This document shows, piece after piece, positions 22,801 to 31,700 of a DNA stretch of 64,000 nucleotides (positions are counted from its first letter, which is position 1; each line of letters begins with the position of its first letter). The stretch is from NCBI GenBank assembly GCA_001643675.2, contig LSRY02000037.1, positions 186,001 to 250,000 of the forward strand. Direction: 5' to 3'. Both the position numbers and the translations under genes were made by a program. A model generated the notes under the pieces. It saw only the letters and a program-made list of their open reading frames with translations. It ran no database searches and was not told where the DNA came from. The DNA is from Monocercomonoides exilis (Eukaryota; Preaxostyla; Oxymonadida; Polymastigidae).

Positions 22801-24041
22801 TGAGTGATGTTGGCATTAGTCTTGTGAGCTTGTCCTTGGAGGCATGGCTACAATCATCGCAAACGGCAGTGTTTGTTGTGGGAGAGGAAGTCGAAGGAAG
22901 CCTGCAGATATCATCATCACTTGTGAAGGGAAGCAATTCAATTTCGGAGATTGGGTACTCTCTTGTTGTTGTGAAGAATGGAAAAGCTGAATTGAATGAT
23001 ATGGAAGTCGATAGTCTAGCATTCAAGGAGCCCATGATCATCTGCGCTCAAATGGGCACAAAAGTCAAAGCAGTTAATCTTGTTTGCACCGATGTGTTGA
23101 GCTCCGAATCTGGTCTGATAAAGGCAGAAAGTGATTCAGAATTGCTGATAAGTGGCTCGAAGTTTGAAAGCACAGGAAGGAACAAAGGGTCTGTAATCAG
23201 CATCAACAAGGCGAGAAACAGCATTGTCAATCGAACCATATTCAGTGGATGCTTGCTTTCAAGTGGAGATGGAGGAGCGATTCAGGGTGTTATTGGACAA
23301 GGCCAGAAACTTGAGGTTGAAGGAGGAGAGATGAATGGGGTCTGTGAGAAGGGAAATGGAGGAGGAATGAAGATAGTGATGGAAAAAGATTCTATCTTTT
23401 ATGTTGGAATCGAAGGATTGGCGAAGTTGAAAGGATGCCAAGCTGGAATGATTGGAGACAAGGGAGGATATGGAGGAGGGATATGGCTGGATTGTGTGAA
23501 ATCCACGGGCGACTTTCGGCTGAAAAATGTTGAATTTGCAGGTTGTGTTGCAAACAAATGTGGGAAAAACATGTTTGTGAAGACAGAAAAAATGGGGAAT
23601 GTGATTGACAGCATGAGGATTGGATTTGGTCCAGATCTTTTGAAAGAAGATGAGATTGCGGGAACAGAGAAAGAAGATGAAGGGTATGTGATTCCACTTG
23701 TGTTATTCTTGCGAGAGGATGTTTCAGAAGTTGCAGTTGGTGGGACAAATAAAAAAGATTTTTCCCGATGTGGGTATGCAGGGTATCCATGTGAAACAGT
23801 TCAGTTCGGGATTGCACAATGGAAAAAGGCAAGTGGAATAAGCTTGAAGATTAGTGAATCTGGAATTCTTGGATCAGAACTGTTATTGGCGAGTGGATCG
23901 AGCACATTCAGAGGAGCTGAGTTGGAGGCGAGGATGGATGTGTATGAAAACATAACAGTGAATCAGAGTGCTATGATTGAAGCGAGTTCAAATTGTTTGT
24001 TTGAGTCTCTTTTTTTGGTTGTTCCAGAGAGTCTTAATTGA
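19893..24041 (+). CDS. 5' half of the giant beta-helix receptor gene (interrupted)
   Basis: ATG at 19893 begins a clear signal peptide (CSILFCVFFVFSNSFAF core), so the product enters the secretory pathway. The ectodomain has right-handed beta-helix/Pmp-like character: short Asn/Gly/Ser/Cys-rich rungs such as GGAISVKGSANLNVTDCSF and NGKGRGGCIYLKLTN. Larger units of ~365 residues each end in F-x-N-N-x-A-x-x-G-K-D, followed by a marker like CGFEDYPCKTMQF (nt ~21540, 22560, 23740). At 24038 the gene meets the DIRS element; AAT is followed at once by TGA (24039-24041) supplied by the element, so any product is a secreted 1382-residue fragment without a membrane anchor. The open frame extends upstream of 19893 without an ATG. 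The rest of the gene lies at 28742-36976. Confidence 0.8.
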   Translation: MWHPYAFRCSILFCVFFVFSNSFAFEGQNNSKFAEMSWKETNPSKLNDDEKNNLYENDYEGNLKNDSVEIQQRKNDCLEKAIISSKLESCITLVNSSIYFHLIAIRTHFSGMPALNAERSILFLSNCLLEMFSKEYYSPICCDQSGVAMNNISAINNENCNAFPCLVSTTTVQEKSKIDVGFVEMASSIFSDIMVSSTSPFVGSELFSQVDVHMCEFMNITARQKPAFAAKSILKQTLQKNVVSGCIFCYCANTFDGVIVGAERGSGFVSMNTTFSEAKNSYKDQPFTSPLPSFISGDIVFVGCTFTNCSSSDRNGGAISVKGSANLNVTDCSFSGCSTRNDKNTYTRGGALYHDNQFVCIIVNTNFSKCYVNLTSVSFGGAMCLFYGLFSIYGCMFFNCNTNNYCGALNCEHGILKLCSSSFSNCESVVYGGSIHTHNLKEKSFATDCRISNSHTESHSGAISQSIPLDASILCIKYCFFQNNSADSNEGHDIHYWNPDSTKVTSDCIRYSFSRSNKNNRVTTNVDRSEWLPDPNASPDPILVNSAKSGGDHNDCGGTDDECRTIGFAMNQWVSFKHHSIRLESECFEETEIEVGGRSVLLKKSDGLDRVNISSHTESGSLFFVEYGSLEMELFTLIHSSSISINSFLFQVTGMFGFVHLDKCVITSDTPDGIFNRPFLSADEGRIFLDDCEVKNIVFSDCCLLSTSNCGEICVHGGNITEIVRKVGDGALILKAFKGEERLEWENTTVSGCRCLNGNGGMASLTLAEGSQLSIGKEGLTTAMKNCVANDGEGNAQNGKGRGGCIYLKLTNAADDFVISNPGFENNSALFGKDFYVYSPNLKASVTRERIAYYSTLFTVDEAMGTDEGTPEVVIPLVYCLRERGERVNVGSNGVDVGVCGFEDYPCKTMQFSLAQQEKVHKLTIASSYSLSECLSLMGNEEYSIRGVNGKSEISVVGNGSEQSGVIEVMSDVGISLVSLSLEAWLQSSQTAVFVVGEEVEGSLQISSSLVKGSNSISEIGYSLVVVKNGKAELNDMEVDSLAFKEPMIICAQMGTKVKAVNLVCTDVLSSESGLIKAESDSELLISGSKFESTGRNKGSVISINKARNSIVNRTIFSGCLLSSGDGGAIQGVIGQGQKLEVEGGEMNGVCEKGNGGGMKIVMEKDSIFYVGIEGLAKLKGCQAGMIGDKGGYGGGIWLDCVKSTGDFRLKNVEFAGCVANKCGKNMFVKTEKMGNVIDSMRIGFGPDLLKEDEIAGTEKEDEGYVIPLVLFLREDVSEVAVGGTNKKDFSRCGYAGYPCETVQFGIAQWKKASGISLKISESGILGSELLLASGSSTFRGAELEARMDVYENITVNQSAMIEASSNCLFESLFLVVPESLN

Positions 24042-24111
24042 AAAAGAAAATGTGAATCTCACTTCCTTCTCTTCTATTTACGAGAGAGATCATCACTTAA
24101 GGGTCAGTCAC
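24039..24111 (+). repeat. DIRS terminal repeat (left in window)
   Basis: Tip TGAAAAAGAAAATGTGAAT, then the 54-base core shared in inverted form with 28649-28702. The tip supplies the stop codon that ends the 5' half of the host gene. Confidence 0.9.
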
Positions 24112-24297
24112 CCAACTGATCTGAAATGCAAAATAGTAATAGATTACAACGGTGATGTGAAATAGCTAAAAAGGATAGAAACATTAAAAAACATAACAAT
24201 GTTATGGCGCTCATTACATATCACGCCTGAAGAAGAAGGAAGATGGGTCATTAACAGAATCTGTTTATAATAAGGGTGGGAGTGTATCGAGGCGGGA

Positions 24298-24404
24298 AGA
24301 AGAGAAGGAAGTGAGATTCACATTTTCTTTTTCAATCAAAGCGCAAGCACTTTGATTTAAAAGAAAACATTCTCTCACTTCCTTCTCTTCTATTTACGAG
24401 AGAG
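24298..24404 (+). repeat. DIRS internal complementary region
   Basis: The first part (24298-24336) is the complement of the left tip and the second part (24335-24404) the complement of the right tip; they overlap on AT at 24335-24336. This is the template that, in the DIRS model, joins the two ends into a closed circle, so it records the junction of the circular intermediate. Confidence 0.9.
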
Positions 24405-24453
24405 TTCCATAATTGGGAGAATACTCTGCTGTTGTTATTATTTGATTGACCTC

Positions 24454-24702
24454 TTATTTGTCATCCCTCAGCAATTGTTCGAGTTGCTCACGTTTGGCTT
24501 GCGCTCTGGTTTTAATTGTTATCTCAATTGTTTTCTTCTGGACAACTTCTCCAACTAGTCTTTTCTCACGAAAATTCCTTCTTTCATACTCTTTATGACT
24601 GTTCTCGTCTGGCTCCTCCACGTAGTCTGGCTTTGATGGTTCTTCTTCGTCGTTGTAGATCGTTTGGCTTTTGTTGTCATATTGCAGATTAGGTTTTTCC
24701 AA
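24454..24702 (-). CDS. Small charged ORF at the 3' end of the DIRS element
   Basis: An 82-residue open frame between the recombinase stop and the internal complementary region. It is very hydrophilic (Glu/Lys/Arg-rich, ending RAQAKREQLEQLLRDDK). No family is recognised. It may be a real accessory ORF or chance; length alone is weak evidence. Confidence 0.3.
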   Translation of the reverse strand: MEKPNLQYDNKSQTIYNDEEEPSKPDYVEEPDENSHKEYERRNFREKRLVGEVVQKKTIEITIKTRAQAKREQLEQLLRDDK

Positions 24703-24749
24703 CCTGATCCTGATTCCTTTTTCGCTCTCGATGTTGTCAGACTTTGAGT

Positions 24750-25949
24750 TCAGACTGTAGTCCTCTCATCTTGCTCTTCGTCAGTTGACGAAGAGTCCTC
24801 AATATCTTCTGAACTTGAATTGTCATCAAAGGTAATTTTTGGTTTGCGAAGGGTTTGCAGACTTAAAGGTGATGACTGGGTCTGGGAGGAAGTTGCATTA
24901 ATAGCCGCTTGATCTGCAATCACTTTCGCACAGGATGTGGCGATATCTTTTTGAAAATAGTAATTAATAATGGTATCGCTTCGTGGAGACAGCCTTGCGA
25001 ACTTTGCCACTTGCGCTATTGGTAGTCCAGCCATTGTCAATGCAGATATTGAAGCATGCTTTATCGAGTAAGGACCAAAATAATTCGGTATACCTGTCTC
25101 GTGAAGGAGATTTGCAACAAGTTTTCTCAGCACTCTTGCGGAAAGTGGAATCTTTGTGCGATCGTTAATAAACAAGTGGTCAGGGTTGTCTTGAAGTTTG
25201 CTTATTCTGGACCACAATTCACACACTGCTGAGGCAGGACATATTGAAGGAGTATCTGTGAGAAACGGTATTATAATGTCTGTTCTTTCGGGTCCTGTTT
25301 TCAGCGAAGTATCCAATGCAATTGAATCTTCTCTCACTGCAGAATGTTTCAGACTGATCCGCTCGAGCTCGGTGAACCGGCAGGCGGAGAATAGCATGCA
25401 AAGACAAATTGTTTTCTTCGTGAGAGTAGTGAAGGATAAGTTCGCGTTCTCGCCTAGCCCCGATATATAATCAAGAAGTATTTTGGGGTTCCATATATCA
25501 GGCTTATTTTTCTTCTTCCTCCTTTCCAATCTTTTAAATGATCGGAAGAGAAGCTTCATAAGCGGGTAATCTCCCAAACTTCTCTCGAATAATAATTGAG
25601 AAATGAGAGAGATGGCAGATCGTATTTTACAAAGGGATTGCTCCTTCAGCCCCTTGTTGAAAAGCTTAAGGAAAACATCGGCACATCTAACGACCCAATT
25701 GAACCAATCTCCAACAGAAAGACCATAGCCGCAGTTTGTCCACTGGTCTCCGAAATGAGCATAACTGAGTAAGTACCCATGCCACGTCGAAGGCGAAAGA
25801 CTGGATTTGCACAGATCACATATATCCATTGGAAATCCTCTTGTTTGCAAAACTCCTTTGAACCAGTGTTCTCCATTGATCGCTAAGGATTCATCAGTAC
25901 AACTCGAAGCTTCCCTGGTGGCAGGCAAGCATCCATCCTCTTCATCCAT
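24750..25949 (-). CDS. DIRS tyrosine recombinase
   Basis: About 399 residues from the likely start MDEEDG at 25949; the frame is open further upstream, but there it runs antisense-free through the RT gene in another frame. An N-terminal SAM-like helical part (SSLSPSTWHGYLLSYAHFG) precedes the catalytic domain. The first Arg of the tetrad is in CMLFSACRFTEL, the His in YSIKHASISAL and the nucleophile Tyr in the INYYFQKD region. The second Arg, normally at HxxR, is not there (HASI). The start overlaps the end of the RT ORF by about 65 bases, as usual in DIRS elements. The C-terminus is an acidic/serine tail. It is expected to integrate the circular cDNA. Confidence 0.85.
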   Translation of the reverse strand: MDEEDGCLPATREASSCTDESLAINGEHWFKGVLQTRGFPMDICDLCKSSLSPSTWHGYLLSYAHFGDQWTNCGYGLSVGDWFNWVVRCADVFLKLFNKGLKEQSLCKIRSAISLISQLLFERSLGDYPLMKLLFRSFKRLERRKKKNKPDIWNPKILLDYISGLGENANLSFTTLTKKTICLCMLFSACRFTELERISLKHSAVREDSIALDTSLKTGPERTDIIIPFLTDTPSICPASAVCELWSRISKLQDNPDHLFINDRTKIPLSARVLRKLVANLLHETGIPNYFGPYSIKHASISALTMAGLPIAQVAKFARLSPRSDTIINYYFQKDIATSCAKVIADQAAINATSSQTQSSPLSLQTLRKPKITFDDNSSSEDIEDSSSTDEEQDERTTV

Positions 25950-27871
25950 GGTCCCGGGGTAAGAAGTTCGCTCTGGCTCTTCCACATCCATTCTATATGG
26001 GTCGTTCTTTTCAACAACGGCTCCCATATTTGTCCCTTCCAATCGGGAAGAAGGAGAAGACCTCGAGCTCGTTCGAGAATCATTTTCCTGATTGTCGGAA
26101 GAATGAGAGGAATTGGAGGATGAGCAAGAACTGTCTCTCCTCGCCAAGGCTGCTGCAGACCGTCTTCGTTTATCGGGCTTCCTGGCCCGCACCATCTGCT
26201 CACTTTCTTGTTTTGTTTTGTGGCGAAAGCGTCCAACGTTATGTTCAATCTCATCTTCGTTACAAGCTCCTTGTAGGATTCTTGCTTTATCTGATAGTCG
26301 CCTCCCCTTTCTAGCCTGGAAAGAGAATCGGCCCTTTCGTTTCTTTGACCGGGGATGTGTTGCGCTTTCACTTGAATCTGCATCGTGTGCGTTTGTTTCC
26401 AAATCTTCAATAGGAGTCTTCTCAAATTCGCTCCTGCCCGCCACCTGTTCAGGTTGAACACCGATGTTGAGTTGTCCGATCTGATAAGTAGTTTGTGGAT
26501 GCGATTGGATAACAGAATTGGGGAGAAGTGAGTTAGAGCTGACAAAATTGCGAACATCTCCCGATAGTTTGAACTTTGATTTCGTTGCCAATAGGGGAGT
26601 CTGCGATGAAAATCCAAAATACTGTTTCCGATTCTTAAATAAGCTCCAACAGCTTTTCTGGAAGCATCCGTCGTAAGTGTTGCATCTGGAAGAAAGAGTG
26701 GGCATAGTTGTCTTGGCGTGTTGGTTTTCAACCTCGATATCCATTTGGTTAGATTGGGGAGAATGGACTGGTTGATCCTCATCTTCCCTCTCCATCCTAC
26801 CATCGAAACCATTTTGTTTAAAGTGCGATAAAGATCTGAGAGAAACAGAGAAGCTTCTCGAACCACGAACCTTGTAGCGTTCAGCTTTCCAATGAACGCT
26901 GCAAGGTCTCTTACTCTCACTTCTTTCGCTCTGAGGGACCTCCTCCTCCATCTGGTACATTCCTTTATAAGTTCTTTCGTTCTCATCATTTCCAGAGCTA
27001 CATTGAACTGGTGCGTGTTCCACTCGAAACCCAAATAGGTGAAAGTTTGTGAGGGAATCAAATGACTCTTTTCTGTGTTTACCAGAAGACCAAGGCTTTC
27101 GAAAAGAGAAACGACTTTCTGAGTTATCCATTTTAATTTCTTTTGGTCTTGGTGAAGAAGAATAATATCGTCGAGGTACGCGATTGCTCTTACGTTCCAT
27201 TGCTCCCGGATGAATTGTATCACCTTCCTCATGATTTTTGTAAAGATTCTTGGAGAATCTTTGTATCCAAATGGCATTCCGTTGAAACAGTAGTAATTTT
27301 CGTTGAATTCGAACGCAAGAAACGGCTTGAAGTTGTCGTCCACTTTCACTAAATAGTAGGCCTGGCTTAGGTCTAAAGTTGTTGCATAATCTCCTCTTGT
27401 TATAATTCGTTCTAGTGACCTGTAATCCTCCAGTTTGAAATGGATTGACTTCGTTGCATTGTTCAACGCTCTGCAATCGATAATTTGTCTCCATCCCCCT
27501 TGTTTTTTCTTTATCACAAACACTGGATTTAAATGTTTCACCTTTCTTTTCTGTATTTTTTGTATTATGTTCGTTTCGAGCTGATTCTGGATCAGCTTTG
27601 CCATCGCTTTGGTTGCTTCCCCTGATTGATGGGGGCTGTATGTTTCCATTTTTGAGTTTAGTAATTTCTCCCTGGCTATCCTGTTTTTCCAAATTGGAAT
27701 GACGCCTCTTTTTACCAACTTCTCTCCATCTATCATTCTCCACGCTTCTCGAAAATATTCCGTTCTTCCTCCAACAATTGAAGGTGACTGGCTTAGTTGG
27801 TTCCCGTTCCCCTGGATCGCGTTTGAGAAGGACTTCTGCGGTATGTATTTGAGGTTTTTCTCCCTGCCCAC
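25883..27871 (-). CDS. DIRS reverse transcriptase / RNase H / methyltransferase-like polyprotein
   Basis: A 662-residue open frame. The RT domain shows WRQIIDCRALN, TTLDLSQAYY, FNGMPFGYKDSP and the active-site AIAYLDDIILLH. RNase H follows with LTTDASRKAVGAYL (Asp), SNYREMFAIL (Glu), IRSDNSTSVF (Asp) and HIPGQRNERADSLSR (Asp). The last ~100 residues (TLDAFATKQNKKVSRW, LAHPPIPLILPT, LLLLPDWKGQIWEPLL) match the DIRS-specific methyltransferase-like domain. It overlaps the gag ORF by 79 bases upstream and the recombinase downstream in different frames, so expression needs frameshifting, re-initiation or separate starts. It is intact. Confidence 0.92.
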   Translation of the reverse strand: MGREKNLKYIPQKSFSNAIQGNGNQLSQSPSIVGGRTEYFREAWRMIDGEKLVKRGVIPIWKNRIAREKLLNSKMETYSPHQSGEATKAMAKLIQNQLETNIIQKIQKRKVKHLNPVFVIKKKQGGWRQIIDCRALNNATKSIHFKLEDYRSLERIITRGDYATTLDLSQAYYLVKVDDNFKPFLAFEFNENYYCFNGMPFGYKDSPRIFTKIMRKVIQFIREQWNVRAIAYLDDIILLHQDQKKLKWITQKVVSLFESLGLLVNTEKSHLIPSQTFTYLGFEWNTHQFNVALEMMRTKELIKECTRWRRRSLRAKEVRVRDLAAFIGKLNATRFVVREASLFLSDLYRTLNKMVSMVGWRGKMRINQSILPNLTKWISRLKTNTPRQLCPLFLPDATLTTDASRKAVGAYLRIGNSILDFHRRLPYWQRNQSSNYREMFAILSALTHFSPILLSNRIHKLLIRSDNSTSVFNLNRWRAGANLRRLLLKIWKQTHTMQIQVKAQHIPGQRNERADSLSRLERGGDYQIKQESYKELVTKMRLNITLDAFATKQNKKVSRWCGPGSPINEDGLQQPWRGETVLAHPPIPLILPTIRKMILERARGLLLLPDWKGQIWEPLLKRTTHIEWMWKSQSELLTPGPWMKRMDACLPPGKLRVVLMNP

Positions 27872-28632
27872 GACCGGGGACCCGAACGAAAAAACCGAGG
27901 GCGTTGGTAGCTTTCATGTTTTCCATATCTGCTTTTGCCAAAGGATTTGGAATTAAATGAGAACGAAGTCCATCTTTTCGCTGTTGATTGTGAGGTTTTC
28001 CTGACCTCTTCCAATAAATCACTTTGCCTTTTCGTTAGGAGCGGTGATGCTGAATCCTCTTTCATTCTCGCTGCTTCGGTAAATCCAAATCTCGCTTGGA
28101 TGCGAGCGTTTCTGGCTTCTTTCAAGGCTTGTGCAAGCAGTAAACATGCTTGCGCTACGGCACTCTGAGCTTCATCATCTTTTGTTTTCGTATGGGCAAA
28201 TAAAATAAGTTTCATTGCGGGGTAAAGAAACGTCTCACATCTTTCTCCTGCTTGATCTAAGGCGTCTTTGTACGGACTGGTAGTCCTTACAAAAGGTGGA
28301 GGCGCATTAGGGAGGAAAGGGGATAAGTCTTCTGTCTTCAACGAAGCAACCAAGTCATTTATCTCCTGTTCCGGTAATGGAAGATCATATAACGATAATT
28401 CCGGTGCTCTACCAAATATTTTAAGAAACGAATTTTCCAGTGTAATTTCTTCTTCTTTTTCTTCGCCAAGGGTGGTAGAAGGTGGGGAGAGTGAGGATGA
28501 AATAGAAGAAGGTTGGGAAGCGGAAAAGGGTCCGGGAAATGTCGGAAACCCGCTTGTTGGACCACCAGGCAGCGCAGCTGCGCTCGGTTCGGCCGCAAGT
28601 CCTGTTCCCAGAGGATTGTTAGGGATCATCAT
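27793..28632 (-). CDS. DIRS gag-like protein
   Basis: A 279-residue first ORF just inside the terminal repeat. The N-terminus is Pro/Gly/Ala/Ser-rich and low in structure. The middle is helical (ALDQAGERCETFLYPAMKLI, ACLLLAQALKEARNARIQAR) and the C-terminus strongly basic (RRSPSQTRSRGTGTN), suitable for RNA binding. No zinc knuckle is seen, as in many DIRS gag proteins. The assignment rests mainly on position and composition. Confidence 0.75.
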   Translation of the reverse strand: MMIPNNPLGTGLAAEPSAAALPGGPTSGFPTFPGPFSASQPSSISSSLSPPSTTLGEEKEEEITLENSFLKIFGRAPELSLYDLPLPEQEINDLVASLKTEDLSPFLPNAPPPFVRTTSPYKDALDQAGERCETFLYPAMKLILFAHTKTKDDEAQSAVAQACLLLAQALKEARNARIQARFGFTEAARMKEDSASPLLTKRQSDLLEEVRKTSQSTAKRWTSFSFNSKSFGKSRYGKHESYQRPRFFRSGPRSWAGRKTSNTYRRSPSQTRSRGTGTN

Positions 28633-28648
28633 TTTTAGATCAGTGATC

Positions 28649-28741
28649 GTGACTGACCCTTAAGTGATGATCTCTCTCGTAAATAGAAGAGAAGGAAGTG
28701 AGAGAATGTTTTCTTTTAAATCAAAGTGCTTGCGCTTTGAT
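28649..28741 (+). repeat. DIRS terminal repeat (right in window)
   Basis: Inverted partner of 24039-24111 over a 54-base core, with a longer, different tip ending AAAGTGCTTGCGCTTTGAT. It contains an ATG (28664) that opens in frame into the downstream half of the host gene. Confidence 0.9.
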
Positions 28742-31700
28742 GGAAGAGAATGGCTGATGAAGATGAGTGCTGAAACACTGAACCTCACAAACTGCCAATA
28801 TTCAGCGAGATTTGCATCCTTTGTGAGCGTTGGGCTTGTGCTTTGTGTTGGAGGAAAGATGGAGATATGTGAGTTAAGTGTGAATGAAGTGGAGTTTCGA
28901 TTGCATCCATTGATGAGGATTGAAGAAGAAGCTGTATGCAATATGAATGAAAGTGTTTTGAATGGAGTTATTACGAATGGAGAAGTGAGTGTAATTGAAT
29001 TGCATTCGTCAGGGATACTGACATTGGCAAAAACAACAATGAGTGGGAAGAGAGAGAGAGCATCAGGAGGAGGGATGATCTGCGATGTGAATGGAAAGAC
29101 ATTGACTGTTGAGGATTGTTCGTTTTGTGGTATTTGTGTGAGCATGCAGAATGGAAGCGCCATAAACGGAAATATTGGTGATGAAAACAGTGTTGTTGTG
29201 AGAAACAGCACTTTTGATGATTGCTCTGCGAATGATGGGTGTGGTGGTGGAATGATGGTGACTTTGAGTGGAGAAGGAATGCTGCGAATTGGAGAAGAAG
29301 GGGAGAGAATGGATATAAAGAAGTGTAATGCTCGCGATTTGAGCGAAGAAAAAGAAGGAAGAGGATATGGGGGAGGAGTTTTTGTGAGAATTGTGGAAGA
29401 AGCATATGATGTGATCTTGCGAAGTATTTCATTTGGCCTGGGAGAAGAAAGTAACGGGGCAGACAATGGAGGGAACAATATTTTTGTGGAAGCGAATGAG
29501 CTGAAGAAGATTGCAGCAGACACTGCGTTCGATTTTTCGTTTGCCAAGAGCGAAGAAGAAATGCCAAACTTGAAGGATATGATGGGCTTTGAAAGTGGAA
29601 ACAAGTTCCAAGCAATTCCGTTGGTGCTGCTGTTTCGGAACTTTTCGAGTCCTGCATTTGTTGGAAATGATGGAATAAATGGGAAATTGTGTGGATTTTC
29701 TGATTATCCGTGTGCAGATGTGTTGTTTACTGGGAAAACAATTTTTGGTCAAGGCAGTGCAATAATACGGTTGCTTCCGCAATATGAAATCACGAACCAG
29801 CTGAAGATTGAAGAGCAAGAGATGAAGATAGATGTGGAAGAGATTGGGGTGGAGGTTGCGATTGCGAGTAACGGGAGTATCAATGGAGAAGGATTTATTG
29901 AAACGCGTTCAGCAACAACATTTGGGAAAATGATGTTCAGTGTTCCATCCTCGATGCCAGACAGAAAAAGTGCGCTGTTTGTGTGTTTCAGTTCATCGCT
30001 TGTGATGAACAATGTTTCGTTCATATCCAGAACGAACGTTGTCAGTTTCTCGCTCGTGAAAGTTGTTGGAGGAGAATCCAGTTTGGTTGGAGTGAAAGTG
30101 AGGGATATGAAATTCAGCACAAATAGCTTTTTTGTGATTCAGGGAAATGGGGCAAGTGCTCAGTTAAATGGAATGGAATTGGAGGGTGTTAATGGAGAAG
30201 ATGTTTGTGGGCTTATCCATGTGAATTCAGGAGGTTCAGTCAGTATTGTGAATTCGAGTGAAAAAGGAGCAGACATGAAGAATGGAGCAGTGCTGTGTTT
30301 TGATTGTTCGTGTGGAATTCAGCTGCAGAACAACAGTGTGACCGCAGTGAGCAGAGAGGTTGGGAGTGGAGGAGGAGTTGTGGGGAGGGCTGGGGAAGGG
30401 AAAGTGGTTGAGATGAAGGAATGTGCATTTGAGGCAATTGTCTGTGCTGAAGAAGGAGCAAAAGGTGGAGGATTGGTGGTGCATGTGGAGAAAGGAGGAA
30501 CACTGAAGTTTGAAGGGAACAGTGTGAAATTCAATGAGGTGAGTGAATCAGGAGGATATGGTGGAGGGATGTTTTTGGAGTTTGAGGATACTGATTTGAG
30601 CTATTCGATGCAAAAGAACAGATTTGGTGAGAACAAAGCATTGCTGGGAAGGGATGTGTATGTTGTGTGTGAGGATGTGAGGAGGATGCTGAATGAAATT
30701 CTTTGGGAAGGATCGGTGAATGAAGAAGATGAGAGAGAACGATTTTGGGTGTATGATGGCTCAGTTTCCCCAGCGATAAATGTGTCGATACTGGTGATAT
30801 TGTTTCCTGAATCTCCAAAGATAATGTTTGTGGATGGAGCAAAAGTGAACAAAGAGGAGTGTGGGTTCGAAGAAACACCGTGCAAGGATGTTGGATATGC
30901 CTTTTCATTGATGAATGACTCGCACTCGACAATCAGGGTGATTGGAAACACAACTTTGGATGCAGATATCGCAAGGAATGCATCGTTGGCAATTCAGGGA
31001 AGAGGCCTCACAAAGCCGATTATTGGAGTTGGAGGAGGCGGTCATATAACATTGGTCAGCAGCCCCATTTTCTTGAGCATACGGAGCTTGGCATTTGAGC
31101 TTCCAGCATCTCCCACAACAGCTGGTTATGAAGAGCTTCTGAAAATAGAAGGAGGGCAGTGTCTGATAAGTGAGTGTGTGTTTGGGGTTGAGAATGGAAT
31201 AGAGAGCATGATTGAAAAGGAAAGTTGTGTTTGGATTGTGAAAGAAACAGACGGAAAGCTGGAAATGAAGTCAGTGAGTGTTGTTGGGATTGGCTTTCAA
31301 ATGGGAAAGGGAATTGCTGATGTGGAAAGAGGAGTGATCAGTTTGTCTGAAGTGGAAATCAAAGGTGTTTCGACAGAAGGAAAGAGTTTGATATGTGGAG
31401 GAGAAGGAGCAGAAATAGTTTGGAGCAATGTTAGAGCAAGTGGGTGCAGCATTGAAAATGGTCATTTGTTGGAAGCGAAAAAGGCAGGAAATGTGGAAAT
31501 AGCGAATGAAAGCTGTTTTGAAGGGTGTGGAGTGAGTGTGGCGAATGGGGGGATGATGTGGTGTGAACTGGGAGGAAATGATAAGTTGTTGATGAAAAAC
31601 TCCACAATGAGGAATTTTTGTGTTGATGGTGAAGATGGGAGAGGAGGAGGAGTGTATCTTCACATCGGAAACGATTCGACTGACAATTTCGTGTTTGAAG

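Larger units (their letters stand above)
24039..28741 (-). mobile_element. DIRS-type tyrosine-recombinase retrotransposon
   Basis: The element is 4703 bases and has the canonical DIRS layout on the minus strand: terminal repeat, gag-like ORF, RT/RNase H/methyltransferase-like ORF, tyrosine recombinase, internal complementary region, terminal repeat. A 54-base core (24058-24111 and 28649-28702) is perfectly inverted between the ends; the outer tips differ. The internal complementary region (24298-24404) is complementary to both tips in tandem. Host sequence resumes without a target duplication, sharing only AT at the junction. All three main ORFs are open, so the insertion appears young. DIRS elements integrate as circles by the recombinase rather than by an integrase (family knowledge). 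Confidence 0.93.

Noticed and set aside
25950-28022. Upstream extension of the recombinase frame to 1090 residues
   Set aside because: Beyond ~25949 the frame overlaps the RT gene in another phase and its translation has no domain; RT motifs are in the other frame.
28664-28741. Receptor N-terminus beginning MISLVNRR
   Set aside because: These 26 codons are terminal repeat of the DIRS element, not host protein; the true frame comes from 24038.
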